Shown piece by piece: positions 13,542-13,778 of a stretch of DNA of 13,778 nucleotides (positions are counted from its first letter, which is position 1; every line of letters begins with the position of its first letter). Source of the stretch: DASPTT01 sp035623275 (GTDB lineage Bacteria; Actinomycetota; Acidimicrobiia; Acidimicrobiales; UBA8190); contig DASPTT010000100.1 in NCBI GenBank assembly GCA_035623275.1, positions 1 to 13,778 of the forward strand, in the 5' to 3' direction. The translations under genes and the position numbers were made by a program. Below the pieces are notes generated by a model. It was not told where the DNA came from. It did not search any database and was given only the letters and a program-made list of their open reading frames with translations.

Positions 13542-13778
13542 TCAGGACACCGGCTCGAAGACCAGGGGCAGGGTGTGCAGCGATCGCAGGCCCGGCGTGT
13601 ACTCGAGCTTGGTGCCCGGCACGATCTCGTAGTCGGGGATGATGCGGTGGAACTCGCGCAGGGCCACCCGCAGCTCGATGCGGGCCAGGTGCGACCCCAG
13701 GCAGCGGTGCACCCCGCCGCCGAAGGCGAGGTGCGGATTGGGGTTGCGCGACAGGTCCACCGTGTCGACGCCCGGGTG
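13542..13778 (-). CDS. Cytochrome P450, C-terminal fragment (cut by the window edge)
   Basis: Only the last 78 residues are in the window; the gene continues past the right edge. The fragment holds the heme-binding signature FGGGVHRCLGSHLAR, with the Cys that ligates the heme iron and the conserved G-x-H-x-C-x-G spacing. It is followed by the L-helix residues (ARIELRVAL) and the end of the domain (LRSLHTLPLVF). Bacterial class I P450s insert one oxygen atom from O2 into a substrate such as a steroid, terpene or fatty acid, using electrons from a ferredoxin. The adjacent ferredoxin gene fits this. The P450 subfamily and substrate cannot be assigned from the fragment. There is no sign of disruption. 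Confidence 0.95.
   Translation of the reverse strand, partial: HPGVDTVDLSRNPNPHLAFGGGVHRCLGSHLARIELRVALREFHRIIPDYEIVPGTKLEYTPGLRSLHTLPLVFEPVS

Overview
The window is roughly 70% GC or more by eye, uses GTG starts freely, has third codon positions that are nearly all G or C, and carries two promoters that look leaderless. Together with the gene families (FadE-like acyl-CoA dehydrogenase, DUF2889, TLP1-like thiolase, P450 with a [3Fe-4S] ferredoxin, DUF2510) this points to a high-GC actinobacterium, perhaps Acidimicrobiia or a mycobacterial relative. The exact lineage cannot be read from this piece. No RNA gene, insertion sequence, CRISPR array or phage gene is visible.

Layout. (1) Left edge, + strand: the 3' part of a proline-rich, single-pass membrane protein (to 605). 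(2) A long minus-strand run, read right to left: AMP-forming acyl-CoA ligase (9859-8288), a DUF2889 protein overlapping its stop (8291-7257), a 260-base gap, a crotonase-fold enoyl-CoA hydratase/isomerase (6996-6154), an amidohydrolase-2 protein (6021-4876), an NDP-forming acyl-CoA synthetase (4789-2699), an acyl-CoA dehydrogenase (2671-1538) and a DUF2510-CPBP membrane protease (1514-642). (3) Divergent from the ligase, + strand: a second amidohydrolase-2 protein (9928-11208), then a thiolase-like protein (11270-12787). (4) Right edge, minus strand: a P450 (cut by the window end), a ferredoxin and a GNAT acetyltransferase, packed as an operon converging on the thiolase gene.

The genes look like a catabolic island for a carboxylic acid or lipid-like substrate. 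Two different CoA-activation enzymes, a dehydrogenase, a crotonase and a thiolase-like protein would handle CoA thioesters, and the P450/ferredoxin pair could supply an oxidation. The two amidohydrolases have unknown substrates. The set is incomplete for classical beta-oxidation: no 3-hydroxyacyl-CoA dehydrogenase is present, and several members lack textbook catalytic residues.

The most notable signal is a near-identical palindrome, CTGACACGGAnGTCAG. I found it twice, each time just upstream of an amidohydrolase gene: at 6070-6085, and inside the divergent ligase/amidohydrolase promoter region at 9894-9911. It looks like the operator of an unseen dimeric regulator tying these genes into one regulon.
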